In this document: positions 16,992-27,652 of the stretch, in pieces
Layout of the letters: each line of letters opens with the position of its first letter
Numbering within the stretch: the first letter of the stretch is position 1
Assembly (NCBI RefSeq): GCF_002310375.3
Contig: NZ_CP023315.3
Location: forward strand, 1,178,001 to 1,242,000
DNA from: Caulobacter vibrioides
Lineage (GTDB): Bacteria; Pseudomonadota; Alphaproteobacteria; Caulobacterales; Caulobacteraceae
Direction: 5' to 3'
DNA: 64,000 bases
Program-made: the position numbers and the translations under genes
The notes under the pieces: generated by a model
What the model was told of the DNA's origin: nothing
Database searches by the model: none
Seen by the model: only the letters and a program-made list of their open reading frames with translations

Positions 16992-17333
16992 TTAGGCGGC
17001 GATCACGCCCTGTTCGGTCAGGAAGGTCTTCAGCTCGCCCGACTGGAACATCTCGCGGATGATGTCGCTGCCGCCGATGAATTCACCCTTCACATAGAGC
17101 TGGGGAATGGTCGGCCAGTCGGTGAAGGTCTTGACGCCCTGGCGCAGATCGTCGTCCTGCAGCACGTCGACGCCGACGAACTCGACGCCCAGGTGATCCA
17201 GGATCTGCACCACCACCGACGAGAAGCCACAGCGCGGCTGGTCCGGCACGCCCTTCATGAACACCACCACCGGATGGTCGGCGACGGTCTTGGCGATGAA
17301 GTCCAGAGCGGGGGAGGCGGCGGCGTCGGTCAT
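16992..17333 (-). CDS. grxD: Monothiol glutaredoxin (Grx4/GrxD type)
   Basis: A 113-residue single-domain monothiol glutaredoxin. The active site is CGFS within QPRCGFSSVVVQIL (about residues 32-38). The MKGVPDQP loop precedes it, and WPTIPQLYVKGEFIGGSDI contains the cis-Pro and glutathione-binding GGSD. Such proteins bind a [2Fe-2S] cluster with glutathione and pair with BolA proteins in Fe-S delivery and iron sensing. A BolA gene stands two genes upstream in the same operon, which supports that role. Confidence 0.95.
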   Translation of the reverse strand: MTDAAASPALDFIAKTVADHPVVVFMKGVPDQPRCGFSSVVVQILDHLGVEFVGVDVLQDDDLRQGVKTFTDWPTIPQLYVKGEFIGGSDIIREMFQSGELKTFLTEQGVIAA

Positions 17334-17382
17334 GGCGGTATCCTAGAGTGCTCCTGTCAGCTAGGCGCCGTGCGGGCCGGGG

Positions 17383-18273
17383 TCAAGTCCGGTGGGCGGC
17401 CTTCTCGCGTTCTTGAGCCGAGAAGCGGGCCATCTCGATCTGGGCGCAGACGCCGGTGGGCAGGTCGCGCTCGACCACGGCGGCCAGGCGCTCGATCTCC
17501 TGGCGGTTATCGGCGGTGATCCGCACCGTGGCCAGCGACGGCTCGGTCAGGGCGTAGCCGAGACAGATGTCCTCGGCGCTCCAGCCGGGCGTGTTGCTCA
17601 GGAACTCATAGCCGCCGACATCGGCCAGCGGGTCGGTGCGCCGTTGCCAGAACGAGGGCTTGGGCGGGGTCTTGTCGGCGACTTCGCGCAGGGCCTGGGG
17701 CCAGAAGTCCTCGCCGATGACCGCGAAATCGTTCTTCGACGCCTGGCGAATGCGATGGCGCTCAGCCCATCCCGAGGAGAGGTTGTAGGGCGAGGAGACA
17801 GCGGTGACCAGGTCATTGGCCAGCAGGCCCGGATCGATGTCGCCGCGACTGGCGATGCCCACCCCTCGGAGCGCGCGGCCTTTCTGCAAGTCCTGGAGGC
17901 CGGACTCGAAGGCCACGGGCAGTGACGACGATTGCGGATCGTTGATCAGCACCAGGTCCAGATAGTCCAGCGACAGGCCCTCGAAGGCCGATCGGCGCAG
18001 GACCTCCAGCGTCTGTTGGCTATGCTGCATCGCATCGCCACGGATCCGCCAGGTCAGGAACAGCAGGTGGCGCTCGACCGACGCAAAGGCCTCACCGGCT
18101 CCCTTCAGCAGGTCGGGCGCGTCGCCGTCGATCTGGAAGCTGTTGACGCCGTTCTCAAGCGCCGTGAACACCAGGGCGCGCCAGTCATTGGCCCGGAGCC
18201 GCGGGCTATCAGCCAGGCGCAGCGTCAATGCCGAAACCGCGATGCCCGTTGTTCCGAAAGGACGATAGCGCAC
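17383..18273 (-). CDS. Aldo/keto reductase-fold protein with degenerate active site
   Basis: A 296-residue protein with AKR ends: the N-terminus [16 protein letters not shown], the segment [15 protein letters not shown] and [15 protein letters not shown] near the C-terminus. The Asp-Tyr-Lys-His tetrad is not conserved. The FDTA-type Asp region reads [11 protein letters not shown] and no Tyr follows at the usual place. The Lys strand reads LLFLTWR. The His of the DL-xxH strand is Asn (VLINDP). It is probably a non-catalytic or altered member. It sits 13 bases after bolA and 49 before grxD, so its role may be linked to that Fe-S pair. Confidence 0.78.
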   Translation of the reverse strand: MRYRPFGTTGIAVSALTLRLADSPRLRANDWRALVFTALENGVNSFQIDGDAPDLLKGAGEAFASVERHLLFLTWRIRGDAMQHSQQTLEVLRRSAFEGLSLDYLDLVLINDPQSSSLPVAFESGLQDLQKGRALRGVGIASRGDIDPGLLANDLVTAVSSPYNLSSGWAERHRIRQASKNDFAVIGEDFWPQALREVADKTPPKPSFWQRRTDPLADVGGYEFLSNTPGWSAEDICLGYALTEPSLATVRITADNRQEIERLAAVVERDLPTGVCAQIEMARFSAQEREKAAHRT

Positions 18274-18286
18274 GGTGCTGAGGCTC

Positions 18287-18517
18287 CTACTCGGCGGGGG
18301 CGGCGGTTTCGAGGGCCAGGGCGTGCAGGGTTCCGCCCAGGACGTCGGCCAGCGCTCGGTTGACCAACTGGTGCTGACGTACGCGCGGCAGGCCCTTGAA
18401 CGCCGGCGAGACGATCCGCGCCTTCCAATGATCGTTGTCGCCGACCATGTCCGTCAACACGATCTCGGAATCCGGAAAGGCCGCGACCAGGCGGGCTTCG
18501 AGCTCGGCGTGAGACAT
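18287..18517 (-). CDS. bolA: BolA family protein
   Basis: A 76-residue BolA/IbaG-type protein with the class II KH-like fold. The pattern [23 protein letters not shown] is followed by [27 protein letters not shown], which contains the conserved His and the F-G-xxR-HQ-VN-AL helix used to hold a cluster with a monothiol glutaredoxin. The ATG at 18517 is the natural start; the reading frame extends further upstream without homology. It is the first gene of an operon that includes grxD. Confidence 0.92.
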   Translation of the reverse strand: MSHAELEARLVAAFPDSEIVLTDMVGDNDHWKARIVSPAFKGLPRVRQHQLVNRALADVLGGTLHALALETAAPAE

Positions 18518-18639
18518 GGGCACGGGACAGACACTCCGATCTTTCAGCCGATCTTCTGGCCGAGAATCCTTAAGAACAACCATACGTGGCGCGTTCGAAT
18601 GACAGCGCTAGCCATAGGGCGAACCGCCGTCATGACCGA

Positions 18640-18653
18640 GATTTAACTAAATC
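18640..18653. promoter_or_regulatory. 14-bp palindrome upstream of the M28 peptidase
   Basis: GATTTA-AC-TAAATC is a perfect palindrome 29 bases before the peptidase ATG. It matches the palindrome at 24237-24250 at 11 of 14 positions. It could be a repressor site; the binding protein is unknown. Confidence 0.35.
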
Positions 18654-18682
18654 CCACGCGCGAGGCGAGGCATGTAGCGGCC

Positions 18683-19612
18683 ATGATCATCTCTCGTCGC
18701 TCGCTGAGTCTTTTCGCCGCAGCCTTCGTCGCCGTGGCCTCGCCCGCCTTCGCCAATCCTGGCGACAAGGCCCTGGATGATGTCCGGATCCTGTCCGCCG
18801 ACGACATGCAGGGGCGCGGGGTCGGGACGCCGGGTTCCGAGAAGGCGCGGGCCCATATCCTCTCGCGGTTCAAGGAGATCGGCCTGGCGCCGGTCAGCGA
18901 CCGGTTCGAGCACACGTTCACCTTCACCAAGCGCGACGGATCGACGGCGCAGGGTGTGAACCTGATTGCGCGGATCAAGGGAACGACGCCGGGCAAGGCC
19001 ATGGTCGTCACCGCGCACTACGATCACCTGGGCGTCCGCAATGGCGAGATCTACAACGGCGCCGACGACAACGCCTCGGGCGTGGCGGGTCTGCTGGCGG
19101 TGGCCGAGGCGTTCAAGGCCAAGCCGCCCAAGCACGACGTGATCCTGGCGGTGGTCGACGCCGAGGAGAGCGGCCTGCGCGGCGCCCGGGCGTTTGCGGC
19201 CGCGCCGCCGGTTCCCCTGGAGTCGATCGCCCTCAACATCAACTTCGACATGCTCAGCAAGAACGCCAAGAACGAACTCTTCGTCGCCGGCGCGTCGGCG
19301 TTCCCGGTGCTGCGGCCGATCCTCGAGCGGGTCGCGGCGACGGCGCCGGTGACCTTGAAGCTGGGCCACGACACCGACGCAGATGGGGCGCAGAACAACT
19401 GGACCAACCAGTCCGACCACTACGCCTTTGTCGAGAAGGGCGTGCCGTGGGTCTATTTCGGGGTCGAGGACCACCCCGAATACCATCGTCCCAGCGACGA
19501 CTTCGCGACCATCCCGCAGGACTTCTTCAAGCGGTCTGTGGCGACCGTGGTGCAGGCCAGCGTCGTGCTGGAGGCGTCGCTGGACGAGGTGGCCAAGAGC
19601 GCGAAGCGCTAA
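18683..19612 (+). CDS. Exported M28 family zinc aminopeptidase
   Basis: A 309-residue secreted peptidase. Signal peptide at residues 1-24 (SRRSLSLFAAAFVAVASPAFA). The M28 co-catalytic zinc site is shown by VVTAHYDHLGV (His, Asp), GADDNASGVAGLL (bridging Asp), VVDAEESGLRGARAF (Glu-Glu) and ESIALNINFDML (Asp). The final His is in VEDHPEYHRPSDDFATI. It probably releases N-terminal amino acids from peptides in the periplasm. It is monocistronic, with a 14-bp palindrome just upstream. Confidence 0.93.
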   Translation: MIISRRSLSLFAAAFVAVASPAFANPGDKALDDVRILSADDMQGRGVGTPGSEKARAHILSRFKEIGLAPVSDRFEHTFTFTKRDGSTAQGVNLIARIKGTTPGKAMVVTAHYDHLGVRNGEIYNGADDNASGVAGLLAVAEAFKAKPPKHDVILAVVDAEESGLRGARAFAAAPPVPLESIALNINFDMLSKNAKNELFVAGASAFPVLRPILERVAATAPVTLKLGHDTDADGAQNNWTNQSDHYAFVEKGVPWVYFGVEDHPEYHRPSDDFATIPQDFFKRSVATVVQASVVLEASLDEVAKSAKR

Positions 19613-19770
19613 GCACCGCGCATCTGGCCAGCCGCCGGGCGCGACGGATTGTCTCTGGTCTGGCTGGAGAGGCCAACTGTCCCTAATCTGGGGGGATCAC
19701 CGTGATTCCGGTAACCCCCAGGAGCTGAGCGATCATTTCGCCCGCCATCAGAGCTCGGATCGCCAGAGCC

Positions 19771-21549
19771 GTGCCGACGGTCTGCCTCATCGTGGGCGTG
19801 GCCATGGTGCTGGATTTCGTCATCGACATCCTGCTGCTGGACAACCGCCCGGCCTATGCGCCGCTGACGACGCTGGTGATGTCCACGATCATCGCCGCGC
19901 CCTTGGCCTACTGGGTCGGCAGTCAGAACATCCGACTCGAGGAGATGCACGCCGACCTCAAGGCCAGCCTCGACGCCAAGCAGGGCGCGATCGAGGAGGC
20001 CCAGGCGGCGCTCGCCAAGTATCGCGAGGTCGATCGCCTCTACCGGCTGCTGGGCGACAATCTGACGGATCACGTCGCGCTGTGGTCTCCCCAAGGCGAG
20101 CGGCTCTACAGCTCGCCCAGCATTGAACGCATCACCGGCTATACGCTTGAGGAGTTCATGGCCCTGCCGCCGCAGGCCCTGGTCAGCGACGCCGATTTCA
20201 AGTGGGTGCAGGGCATCATCCAGAAGCTCACGCCCGGCGGCGCGCCCGTCAGCGCCGACTATGAGAGTCTGTGTAAGGACGGGACGCGGATCTGGGTCGA
20301 AAGCACCTATTCCATGCTGGGCGACGGATCAGGCATCCTGCTGGTCACCTCGCGCGACATCACCGAGCGCAAGCGCCTGGAGCTGGATATCGCCAAGGCC
20401 CTGGAGATGGCCGAGGCGGCGTCGGCGGCCAAGTCCGACTTCCTGGCCAACATGACCCACGAGCTGCGCACGCCGCTGACCGCGATCATCGGCTTCGCCG
20501 AGGTGCTGCGCCGCTCGCGCAATCTGAACAAGACCGCCACCCGCCAGATCGGCCACATCCTGGACGCCAGCAACACCCTGCTCAGCGTCGTCAACGACGT
20601 GCTGGACTTCTCGCGGCTCGAGGCGGGCGGGCTGGAGCTGGACCCCGCGCCCTTCGATCCGGCCGCCATGGCCTCATCCTGCGCCGGCCTAGTGGCCGAG
20701 CGTGCGGAAGCCAAGGGCCTTGAGATCCACGTTCGCACGGCGCGCGGCGTCAAGCCGATGGACCTTGATGGACCAAGGCTTAGCCAGGTGCTGCTGAACT
20801 TCCTGTCCAACGCGGTGAAGTTCACGCCTCACGGCTCCATCACCGTCGCCCTCCGCCAAACGATCGAGGGACACGAGGCGGTCTTGCGCGGCGAGGTCAT
20901 CGACACCGGCATCGGCATCGCGCCCGAGCACCGCGAGAACATCTTCGACCGCTTCTCCCAGGCCGACGCGGCCGTGTCGCGGCGCTTTGGCGGGACGGGC
21001 CTGGGTCTGGCGATCTCGCGCCGGATCATCGAGCGGATGGATGGCCGTATCGGCGTCGACAGCGTCGAGGGCCAGGGTTCGACCTTCTGGTTCGAGGTGC
21101 GCGGACCGCTCGCCGAACTACCGACCCAGGAGGCCCAGGAAACCTCGCCCCTGGCCGCCGACGCCGATGTGCGTTTGCTGCTCGTCGAGGACAACGCCGT
21201 CAATCGCGAGCTGATCTGCACGATGCTGGAGCCCTTCGGCGTGGCCGTCGAGACCGCCAATGACGGCGTGGCGGGCGTCGAGGCCATGCGCCAGGGCCAG
21301 TACGATCTGGTGCTGATGGATGTGCAGATGCCGGTCATGGACGGCCTGACCGCCACCCGCGAAATCCGGGCCTGGGAAGGCGCGCGTGGCGCTTCCACGC
21401 CGATCATCGCCATGACCGCCAACGTCCTGCCCGAACAGGTCGCCAACTGCCTGGCCGCCGGCATGGACGACCACCTGGGCAAGCCGATCAGCCCCAGCAA
21501 GTTGCTCGAGGCGGTGGCGCGCTGGGCGGGACGGTCGCACGCGGCTTAA
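19771..21549 (+). CDS. PAS-containing hybrid sensor histidine kinase
   Basis: A protein of 592 residues from GTG 19771. Two close transmembrane helices (about 1-22 and 29-50) are followed by a coiled coil (55-85) and a PAS domain (about 88-200, WSPQGERLYSSPSIERITGYTLEEF). HisKA follows with NMTHELRTPL (His230). HATPase_c has NFLSNAVKFT and GGTGLGLAI. A REC domain with Asp517 in LVLMDVQMPVMDGL ends the protein. The GTG has no ribosome site. An in-frame ATC at 19732, seven bases after AGGAG, would add ISPAIRARIARA, a sensible basic N-terminus, and may be the true start. Confidence 0.92.
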   Translation: MPTVCLIVGVAMVLDFVIDILLLDNRPAYAPLTTLVMSTIIAAPLAYWVGSQNIRLEEMHADLKASLDAKQGAIEEAQAALAKYREVDRLYRLLGDNLTDHVALWSPQGERLYSSPSIERITGYTLEEFMALPPQALVSDADFKWVQGIIQKLTPGGAPVSADYESLCKDGTRIWVESTYSMLGDGSGILLVTSRDITERKRLELDIAKALEMAEAASAAKSDFLANMTHELRTPLTAIIGFAEVLRRSRNLNKTATRQIGHILDASNTLLSVVNDVLDFSRLEAGGLELDPAPFDPAAMASSCAGLVAERAEAKGLEIHVRTARGVKPMDLDGPRLSQVLLNFLSNAVKFTPHGSITVALRQTIEGHEAVLRGEVIDTGIGIAPEHRENIFDRFSQADAAVSRRFGGTGLGLAISRRIIERMDGRIGVDSVEGQGSTFWFEVRGPLAELPTQEAQETSPLAADADVRLLLVEDNAVNRELICTMLEPFGVAVETANDGVAGVEAMRQGQYDLVLMDVQMPVMDGLTATREIRAWEGARGASTPIIAMTANVLPEQVANCLAAGMDDHLGKPISPSKLLEAVARWAGRSHAA

Positions 21550-21578
21550 GATCGCCGCGTGCTCCTGATCGTCGGTCC

Positions 21579-23786
<2,208 letters not shown>

Positions 23787-23846
23787 GGGCGCGCCTTCTA
23801 ACCCGGTCGATCAGATTCCGCCACAGCCGTCAGGCGATTAGGGGCC

Positions 23847-24119
23847 TCAAGACTTCGGAGAGGCCTGGCCTTCCTTCACCTGGCCGGCGGCTTCGTCCCA
23901 CATGGCCTTGCCCTGGGCGATCCAGTCGTCGACGACAGCGCCGCCCTTTTCGACCGAACCCATGCGCAGGGACACGCCGATCATCACAGCGCCGAACAGG
24001 GCGAGAAGAATGACCACCATGCTGACCAGCGGCGGGACGCTCGAGCGTTTGCGACGCCGGGCCCACACAGGCACGCCGCTGACATAGGTCTCGGGAAACC
24101 GAACTTCGGGATCGGCCAT
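23847..24119 (-). CDS. Small single-pass membrane protein of unknown function
   Basis: A 90-residue protein: a polar N-terminus with a basic patch RRRKRS, one transmembrane helix (about residues 30-50, LVSMVVILLALFGAVMIGV) and a C-terminal Gly/Lys/Glu-rich helix. The positive-inside rule puts the N-terminus in the cytoplasm. It lies 60 bases upstream of purL on the same strand, but purL probably has its own start signals. No family is recognised and the ribosome site is weak. Steady GC-rich codon use supports a real gene. Confidence 0.65.
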   Translation of the reverse strand: MADPEVRFPETYVSGVPVWARRRKRSSVPPLVSMVVILLALFGAVMIGVSLRMGSVEKGGAVVDDWIAQGKAMWDEAAGQVKEGQASPKS

Positions 24120-24236
24120 GGTGTTTTAACTCTGCGTGTCCGGAAAGGCTCCCGCAGCAGCCTTCTGTTTCTTCTTGGTGCGCCAGATGTCGCTGAGGGG
24201 AGGCGTTCGTTCCAGCCATCTCCCCCAAGCGGTGCG

Positions 24237-24250
24237 GATTAACCTTAATC
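24237..24250. promoter_or_regulatory. 14-bp palindrome between two divergent small genes
   Basis: GATTAA-CC-TTAATC is a perfect palindrome in the 355-base gap 24120-24473. It resembles the site at 18640-18653. Apart from it and the sigmaT promoter, nothing else is evident in this gap. Confidence 0.35.
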
Positions 24251-24398
24251 ATCTCGTAACAAGCGAATGTTTTGCCCGAAAATGGCGCTGGGCTAGATTA
24301 AACGCGCCTTGGGTCTGTGATCGCCCTCACGAAGAGGCGTTTGGCCGAAAATCCGTGAAAATTCGGAAGCTTAGCTGCAGTTTGGCGGCTTGTTGCGA

Positions 24399-24423
24399 GG
24401 AACGGGAAGAGTCCGGAGCCGTT
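24399..24423 (+). promoter_or_regulatory. sigmaT/EcfG general stress promoter
   Basis: GGAAC (24399-24403), exactly 16 bases, then CGTT (24420-24423). This is a perfect match to the alphaproteobacterial EcfG consensus GGAAC-N16/17-CGTT. It lies 50 bases upstream of the ATG at 24474. Confidence 0.85.
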
Positions 24424-24473
24424 ACAACCTTGTGCGCGCCGACAGCGCGTGGTGAGCAAGAAGGACAAGTCCG

Positions 24474-24680
24474 ATGGCCGAACAGACCCGCACCCCGCAA
24501 CAACAGTCGAACGATCCGCAGCGCAAGACGCCCGACCAGCAACAGAAGACCGGCGAGCGCCAAGCCGCGCCGGCCGTGACCCCCGGCGTCGAGGGCGCGC
24601 CCAGCAAGACAGCGCCCGGTCATGACGCCGCTGGCAAGGACGCTGCTGGCAAGGACTCAGCCAAGCAAAGCGGCCGCTAA
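24474..24680 (+). CDS. Small disordered hydrophilin-like stress protein
   Basis: A 68-residue, highly polar protein rich in Gln, Pro, Lys, Ala and Thr with no hydrophobic core. It opens with EQTRTPQQQSNDPQRK and ends with imperfect repeats of DAAGK (HDAAGKDAAGKDSAK). It is expected to be fully disordered, like hydrophilins made under desiccation or osmotic stress. An AAGAAGGA ribosome site stands before the ATG. A perfect EcfG promoter upstream makes it a strong candidate member of the general stress regulon. The molecular function is unknown. Confidence 0.8.
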   Translation: MAEQTRTPQQQSNDPQRKTPDQQQKTGERQAAPAVTPGVEGAPSKTAPGHDAAGKDAAGKDSAKQSGR

Positions 24681-24755
24681 AGCGCCGCAGGGCGCGTGGG
24701 AACAAGGCGCGCAGGTTTACCCGCCGAACACGCCCCGCACCTGACGCGCCTAAAG

Positions 24756-24786
24756 AAGGGCCGGCGGTTTGACCGCCGGCCCTTTT
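24756..24786. terminator. Bidirectional Rho-independent terminator
   Basis: AAGGGCCGGCGG-TTTGA-CCGCCGGCCCTTTT is a 10-bp GC stem with A-rich and T-rich flanks. It can end both the plus-strand hydrophilin transcript and the minus-strand CocE transcript. Confidence 0.88.
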
Positions 24787-24804
24787 GGCTTGGGACGCTC
24801 GCGG

Positions 24805-26772
24805 CTACTTCGCGTCCACGACCGGCAGTTCGATGAAGCTGGCGGTGTCGCCCGCATGGAACACCCGCTGCGTGGCCTTCACGTAGTCATCCGGCTTGGC
24901 GAAGAAGATGTTCGGCACAAAGGTCTGCGGGTTGCGGTCATAGAGCGGGAACCAGCTGGACTGCACCTGGACCATAACCCGGTGACCGGGTTTGAAGGTG
25001 TAGTTGGCCGTGGGCAGGATGAACTGGTACTTCAGCGGCGTATTCGGCTTCAGGGCCTTGGGCTGGCTGAAGCTCTCGCGATAGCGGCCGCGGAAGATCG
25101 TCATGCCGACCGCCAGCTGATAGCCGCCCAGTTCGGGCTGGCTGGGGACCTCGTCGGGATAGACGTCGATCAGCTTGACCACCCAGTCGCTGTCCGTGCC
25201 GCTGGTCGAGGCGAACAGGTTCACTTTCGGAACACCGGCGATCTTCAGCGGTTCGGTCAGGGGCTCGCTGACATAGGTCAGCACGTCCGGACGACCATCG
25301 ACAGAGCGCTGATCGGTCACCAGCCACGGGGTCCAGCGGCTGCGGTCGGAAAACTGCAGCGGGCGAGGGATGTAGGGCACGGGCTTGGCCGGATCGGACA
25401 CATACTCGGCATAGGCCGCCGCGCCCTTGCCGGCCGCCGGGGCGCTGAAGCCCAACCCGCCGTTGGCGCTAAGATAGAGGTTCTTGCTGGCCTTGCCTGA
25501 CCCGGCGCCGTCCGCGCCGCCCTGCGGCCAGCGGGCGTAGCGGTTCCAGGTGTTCTGGCCAGGATCGTAGATCAGCACCGGCGGGGTGTCGGCCTTGGGT
25601 CCGTCCTTCAGATACTGGTCGAAGAACGGCTTCATCACGTCGCGGCGGAACTGCAGGGCGGTGTCGCCATCCCACTTGAACGGGCCAAGATTATAGCCCT
25701 CGTAATTGACCTGGCTGTGCCGCCAGGGACCCAGCACCAGATAGTTCTTGTCGTTGCCGGTGTCCTTGGACTCCATCGCCGGGTACGAGTGCACCGCGCC
25801 CCAGATGTCTTCCTGGTCCCACAGGCCCTGGATCCACATGGTCGGCACCTTGAGCGGCGTCTTCTCCATAACCTTGTCCAGCGCCTGCTCGCTCCAGAAG
25901 CTGTCATAGGCCGGGTGCTCGAGCATCTTCCGCACCCCCGGAAGCTTATCCACGCCGAACTTCTTGGCGTAGTCGCCCGCCGAGCCTGCACGCAGGAAGT
26001 TGGAATAGTCGTCATAGCCCTGACGCTGCACGCCGCTGCCAGAGCCGCGCGACGAGGTCTGGCTGCTGAAGTAGTCGAAATTGTTCTGGCGGAAGGCGCC
26101 GTGCTGGAACCAGTCGTCGCCCATCCAGCCGTCGACCATCGGGCTCATCGGCGCGGCCACCTTGAGGGCCGGGTGCGGATTGACCAGGGCCATCATCACC
26201 GTGAAGCCCTCGTAGGAGCTGCCTAGCATGCCGACCTTGCCGTTGGTCTCGGGCACGTTCTTCACCAGCCAGTCGATGGTGTCGTAGGCGTCGGTGGAGT
26301 GGTCGACCTCGGAGCTGTTCAGCGGTCCCTTGAGCGGACGCGTCATCACATAGTCGCCTTCGGAGCCGTACTTGCCCCGGATGTCCTGGAAGACCCGGAT
26401 ATAGCCGCCGTCGGCGACGAACGGTTCGTCGCCCTGCGGCATGGCGGCCACCATGCGTGGGCTGTCGGCGCGCGCGGCGCGGCCGGCCGCGTTGTAGGGC
26501 GTGCGGGTCAGCATGATGGGCAGGCCCCCCGGCGCCTTCTGGCCGCCCTTGGGAACCACGATCACGGTGTAGAGCTTGGTCCCGTCCCGCATCGGGATCA
26601 TCACGACGCGCTTGTCGTAGTCGTAGTTGACCGTCGCCCGGACGTACTTGCCGTCGATATCCGGCGTCATCGGCGAGACCGGGGCCGAGACCTGGGCGTG
26701 GGCGACAGCGCCGAAGGCGCAGAGCGCGGCGGCGGCCAACAGCCCCGCGCGCAAGGTGGTGACGAGACTCAT
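24805..26772 (-). CDS. CocE/NonD family serine hydrolase (alpha-amino acid ester hydrolase-like)
   Basis: A 655-residue exported enzyme. Signal peptide at about 1-26, ending AHAQ. The X-Pro dipeptidyl-peptidase S15-like alpha/beta hydrolase core has nucleophile GSSYEG (Ser about 190). Oxyanion-type and cap segments include DWFQHGAF and WIQGLWDQEDIW, and the His is in LGPWRHSQVNYEG. The C-terminal galactose-binding jelly roll (about 470-650) shows VSEPLTEPLKIAGVP and TSGTDSDWVVKLIDVYPDE. Relatives hydrolyse amino-acid esters, glutaryl acylamides or dipeptides. Its promoter contains a palindrome, so it is probably regulated. The substrate is not known. Confidence 0.92.
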   Translation of the reverse strand: MSLVTTLRAGLLAAAALCAFGAVAHAQVSAPVSPMTPDIDGKYVRATVNYDYDKRVVMIPMRDGTKLYTVIVVPKGGQKAPGGLPIMLTRTPYNAAGRAARADSPRMVAAMPQGDEPFVADGGYIRVFQDIRGKYGSEGDYVMTRPLKGPLNSSEVDHSTDAYDTIDWLVKNVPETNGKVGMLGSSYEGFTVMMALVNPHPALKVAAPMSPMVDGWMGDDWFQHGAFRQNNFDYFSSQTSSRGSGSGVQRQGYDDYSNFLRAGSAGDYAKKFGVDKLPGVRKMLEHPAYDSFWSEQALDKVMEKTPLKVPTMWIQGLWDQEDIWGAVHSYPAMESKDTGNDKNYLVLGPWRHSQVNYEGYNLGPFKWDGDTALQFRRDVMKPFFDQYLKDGPKADTPPVLIYDPGQNTWNRYARWPQGGADGAGSGKASKNLYLSANGGLGFSAPAAGKGAAAYAEYVSDPAKPVPYIPRPLQFSDRSRWTPWLVTDQRSVDGRPDVLTYVSEPLTEPLKIAGVPKVNLFASTSGTDSDWVVKLIDVYPDEVPSQPELGGYQLAVGMTIFRGRYRESFSQPKALKPNTPLKYQFILPTANYTFKPGHRVMVQVQSSWFPLYDRNPQTFVPNIFFAKPDDYVKATQRVFHAGDTASFIELPVVDAK

Positions 26773-26816
26773 GATTGCCCTCCTACAGAGAGCGGCAGCT
26801 TAGGCCCGGTAATCTT

Positions 26817-26839
26817 AAAGTGCTACAATATAACACTTT
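26817..26839 (-). promoter_or_regulatory. Operator-like palindrome in the CocE promoter
   Basis: AAAGTG (26817-26822) and CACTTT (26834-26839) flank 11 AT-rich bases. Read on the minus strand the centre holds TATATT, a -10-like box. The GTG-TA-...-TA-CAC symmetry extends inward. A repressor bound here would cover the promoter of the hydrolase. Confidence 0.45.
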
Positions 26840-26867
26840 CCGTTCGCCCCCTTTCGGGGCGAAGCGC

Positions 26868-27530
26868 TCAGGCGCTCTGGAAGATGCTGCGGAACAGCAC
26901 CGCGCCGTCTTCGGAGCCCAGATCGGCGTCGAAGGCCCGGTCGGGGTGGGGCATCAGGCCCAGGACGTTGCCGCCCGCATTGACGATGCCGGCGATGTCG
27001 CGGGCCGAGCCGTTGGGGTTTTCCTTGTAGCGGAACACCACCTGGCCTTCGCCCTCGAGACGGTCCAGCGTCTCTTCGTCGGCGAAGTAGTTGCCCTCGC
27101 CGTTGCCGACGGTCATCACCGCGTCGCGCTGCTCGCCGTAGCCGGCTGTGAAGCGGGTCTGGCCGTTGACGATGTCCAGCTCGACCGGCTTGCAGACGTA
27201 TTTGAGGCCCGCATTGCGCAGCAGGGCGCCGGGCAGCAGGCCAACCTCGGTCAGCACCTGGAAGCCGTTGCAGATGCCGACCACGGCCACGCCCTTGCCG
27301 GCGGCCGAGACGACCTCTTTCATCACCGGGCTCTGGGCGGCCATGGCGCCGCAGCGCAGATAGTCGCCATACGAGAAACCGCCGGGCAGGACGATCAGAT
27401 CCAGGTCGTCCGGCAGCGCCGTCTCCTGGTGCCAGACCATTTCGACACGCGCCCCAGCGGAGCGCTCGATGGCGACCTTGCAGTCACGATCGCAGTTCGA
27501 ACCCGGAAAAACGATGACGGCGGCTTTCAT
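26868..27530 (-). CDS. purQ: Phosphoribosylformylglycinamidine synthase, glutaminase subunit
   Basis: A 220-residue class I glutamine amidotransferase that supplies ammonia to Pur[11 protein letters not shown] is the N-terminal strand. The catalytic Cys87 is in GICNGFQVL, and the His/Glu pair is in [14 protein letters not shown] near residue 200. [18 protein letters not shown] is typical of PurQ. The ATG at 27530 starts the homology; an upstream ATG six codons earlier has none. It lies downstream of a DUF3291 gene with a palindromic repeat between them. Confidence 0.97.
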   Translation of the reverse strand: MKAAVIVFPGSNCDRDCKVAIERSAGARVEMVWHQETALPDDLDLIVLPGGFSYGDYLRCGAMAAQSPVMKEVVSAAGKGVAVVGICNGFQVLTEVGLLPGALLRNAGLKYVCKPVELDIVNGQTRFTAGYGEQRDAVMTVGNGEGNYFADEETLDRLEGEGQVVFRYKENPNGSARDIAGIVNAGGNVLGLMPHPDRAFDADLGSEDGAVLFRSIFQSA

Positions 27531-27560
27531 GGCGCGGGCCTGTAGCACCGTTCGGCCCTC

Positions 27561-27649
27561 GCTGTCATCCCGGCGAAAGCCGGGACCGCCGGAAACCCGG
27601 CGCTTCCCGTGGTCCCGGCTCTACGCTTCGCTTCGGCCGGGATGACAGC
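27561..27649. repeat. Palindromic repeat, family C (copy 1)
   Basis: Arms TGTCATCCCGGC-AAGCCGGGACC and GGTCCCGGCT-...-GGCCGGGATGACA form an 89-base inverted element. It fills the spacer between purQ and DUF3291. The related copy is 49222-49333. Confidence 0.8.
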
Positions 27650-27652
27650 TCG

